The notes under the pieces: generated by a model | What the model was told of the DNA's origin: nothing | The model's database searches: none | The model's input: only the letters and a program-made list of their open reading frames with translations | Translations under genes and position numbers: made by a program | In this document: positions 61,801-64,000 of the stretch, in pieces | How positions within the stretch are numbered: the stretch's first letter is position 1 | Layout: the number at the start of each line of letters is the position of its first letter | Origin: Clonostachys chloroleuca | Taxonomy: Eukaryota; Ascomycota; Sordariomycetes; Hypocreales; Bionectriaceae | Length of the DNA stretch: 64,000 bases | Reading direction: 5' to 3' | Assembly (NCBI GenBank): GCA_037952775.1 | Contig: JBANAY010000003.1 | Location: forward strand, 18,662,001 to 18,726,000

Positions 61801-64000
61801 CATCTGGGGCCTGCACGACATCGTAACAATCATTTTATAGGACCCTCATGTTGCATCCTGGTCTGACCGATGGAATTTCAAACTCACCGGCTCCACCATC
61901 TCGGCGACTCTTCAATTGGACAGAACCTAGAAGGATGGCAATATTTGTCTATTTCGGCCTTCGCCACTTTATTCCTCCTTTTCTAGACACTCCAGTGGCG
62001 GGCATGACCCCCGGCTCCCTCGAGAAAGATGCGGGTCTGATCGCGAGTCTCACTGCCGGTGCTCCTTGCTCTTGAAACTTCGAGCTCTACGACTCTTCTC
62101 GAAGGTGTGGAGTCGAAGCGCTCGTCTCAAGCTATTCCTTCCGTGGGGATAACCAAGACGCTCATGTAGGTAGAGGGATACCATCAGGCGCACAATGTGC
62201 GACGCGATGCTATACCTGCTCTGACAGCACAACGTATCTGCGACATCTCGGATCTAACCGTCCTGTCAAGCCAAGCCAAAAGTGAACAGAACCTGCATGG
62301 TGTCAGGTCAAAGGTTCCACAGGGCGGAAGCGAACACCAGCCAACGGAAAGCGTGATTTCCTCTTCCAAGGACTCTCAAAAAGAACATGTGCCAGCAGAA
62401 TTGTAAGGAACAGGAATCTTAATGATACCGAAAGAGGTTCCACATCGCCCAAAATCAGGTGTTTACCGGGCTGCCGGCGTCGAACTGCGGCCATTGTGCC
62501 ATGTAACACAAACATATGCGAGAAGCGCCTATCAGCTCACTTTTTTTTCTCTCTAGCTTGGGTGCAGAGTTGACGAACCTGTCCCTGCATCTGATGCAGA
62601 TCGTCAGCCAGGACCCCTAAAATCTGTCCAGAAAGGAAGGCGACTTTGACAGGGATTGGGGTCAGCCAACAGATTCCCCCTATCCTGTTTTGCACCGTAG
62701 TGTTTCAGACGTAGTTTTCTGAAGGTCGTAGACATAAAGTTTCGGCTGTATGAGAGCCACGGGCTTTCTAAACGTCAATTGCTCATTGGGACGGGCCGCT
62801 CGCTCTATTGATCCATTCCCTTCTCAAATTGCATGTAAAATATGCCTCCTAAAAGTGTATGTAAGGCAGAGAGTCCATTTTTGGCGCCACGTGGTGGATT
62901 GTACAAGTTCGCCTTCTCTTTGCGGTCTTTCAACCCATTTAATATATCCTAAACAGATCCTTCCTTTCTGAAAAGCCCCCAAAGAAGGTAGTGACAGGCT
63001 CACGTGCCTCTTGAAAGTCCCCGGTTCGGTTGATGTACGGCGTATATACTCTAGATTTCAAGTGACTTAACCTTTTTTATGATTTACTGTCGATGGGTGA
63101 CATTGAGATTGAGACACTCAAACATTAAGCTACTTATTTAAAGTCCGCGGTCGGTATTATCAGATTTCTGAGTATTAATTGTACATACCTAGGAGACAAG
63201 ATAGTGTACATTATTACTTTATTTCGTGTCATACTGTCAAATTTCTCTACTGATCGTAGAAAACGGTCTATTTATAACCAACTCTTCCATTGGATGTCTC
63301 GTTTCGCTTGCCATCCACTTGCCAGTGAACAAACCTGAAGTCTTACGATTTACCTACTTCAGTTAACCTAGAGCTCCCTCTCCTGAAATAAACACCACCC
63401 TCAGGTTGCAAACTTCACAGTCTCTTCTAATGGAACCAAAGGGGAACGAATTGCATGACGATAATTATGAGAAATCAGATTGTGGACACCCGAGTCCTGA
63501 AATCAGAAACGCATGCTAGTCGGGATTAGAAGCTTTGAAGATTGAATGCATGGGAAACCGGGATCGTTCTTGGGCGTCCAACTCGTTGTTTTTCTAAAAT
63601 GTGGGATTGATATTCGCCAAGATATTGACCCTTGTTTTACCATTGCATAGCTTACCAGGGAAACAGCACCACCAGCAGGTTCGAGATCAGTTCGAGCACT
63701 TTTGTAGAGATGGATCATAGCACAGGCCCGGAGATTTTCTCACAGGACTCTCACGCATGCAACTCAAAACAACAACTAGGATCAAGTAGTGAACATGTTA
63801 TGGAACTCAACCGTCGTCCATGAATCCCCAAAACACACACAGGCGATGGAAAATACAAACCTATGATGTAGGATACAATTAAATCAGGGATCGTACGAAG
63901 ACGCCCAATTAAGGAATTGGGGTCACTACCAAACTTTTAGATAGTGAGATCCCTTCTCAGGTGACGTCCATGAAAAGGGACGTTGAAGCCTGCACCTTTG
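58835..64000. other. 5.2-kb region with no supported gene to the window end
   Basis: The left few hundred bases are the acyl-CoA synthetase promoter. Beyond that, open frames are short (150 codons or fewer), lack motifs, and appear on all frames at about the density expected by chance. The last 1 kb is A/T-richer. A gene beginning past 64000 on either strand is possible. Confidence 0.5.

Overview
The window is nuclear DNA of a filamentous ascomycete (Pezizomycotina), most probably a Sordariomycete. Genes are interrupted by short introns (mostly 54-115 nt, GT..AG, often with a CTAAC/CTGAC-like branch site). The proteins are clear fungal orthologues: Vps27, a Doa4-type deubiquitinase with a rhodanese domain, a Ure2-like GST, an Mpg1-type GDP-mannose pyrophosphorylase, a Zn2Cys6 regulator and an APD1/AIM32-type protein. 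No rRNA, CRISPR, phage or intact transposon was seen, and no tRNA was recognised. The class is an inference; the species cannot be named from this sequence.

Layout. 0-3.4 kb: a small secreted-protein candidate (-) and an F-box/2EXR-like protein (-). 3.4-8 kb: an APD1/AIM32-family [2Fe-2S] protein (-) and a glycerol-3-phosphate acyltransferase (-). 8-16.8 kb: a ~280-residue protein that may be a fungal gasdermin (+), a GST (-), a BRAP2/Etp1 RING protein (-) and a three-unit polyubiquitin gene (-). 19.3-21.7 kb: a Zn2Cys6 regulator (-), followed by almost 6 kb without a supported gene. 27.8-29.5 kb: protein farnesyltransferase beta (+), then another ~5.9 kb gene-free interval. 35.4-43.4 kb: a small dsRNA-binding-domain-like protein (+), Mpg1 (+) and glycerol kinase (-). 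45.2-58.8 kb: an unrecognised gene with an in-frame stop (+), a phosphoglycerate-mutase-fold protein (-), Vps27 (-) and the Doa4-like deubiquitinase (+) as a divergent pair, and a long-chain acyl-CoA synthetase (-). 58.8-64 kb holds nothing I can support.

Functional links. Glycerol kinase, glycerol-3-phosphate acyltransferase and acyl-CoA synthetase supply and join the two substrates of glycerolipid synthesis. Polyubiquitin, the BRAP2-type RING protein, Vps27 (ESCRT-0) and the Doa4-like enzyme belong to the ubiquitin/endosome system, and the last two share one divergent intergenic region. These look like housekeeping genes that happen to lie near each other, not a biosynthetic cluster.

Sequence quality. 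Three conserved genes (APD1/AIM32-like, farnesyltransferase beta, Mpg1) each carry a one-base contraction in a C or G run. Adding one base restores both the conserved frame and a coding length divisible by three. A fourth conserved gene (Doa4-like) has a frame break of net +1/-2. This pattern fits base-calling or assembly error better than gene loss. The most biologically interesting items are the gasdermin-like candidate with no protease gene beside it, the in-frame-stop gene, the unusual zinc cluster, and the Vps27/Doa4 divergent pair.
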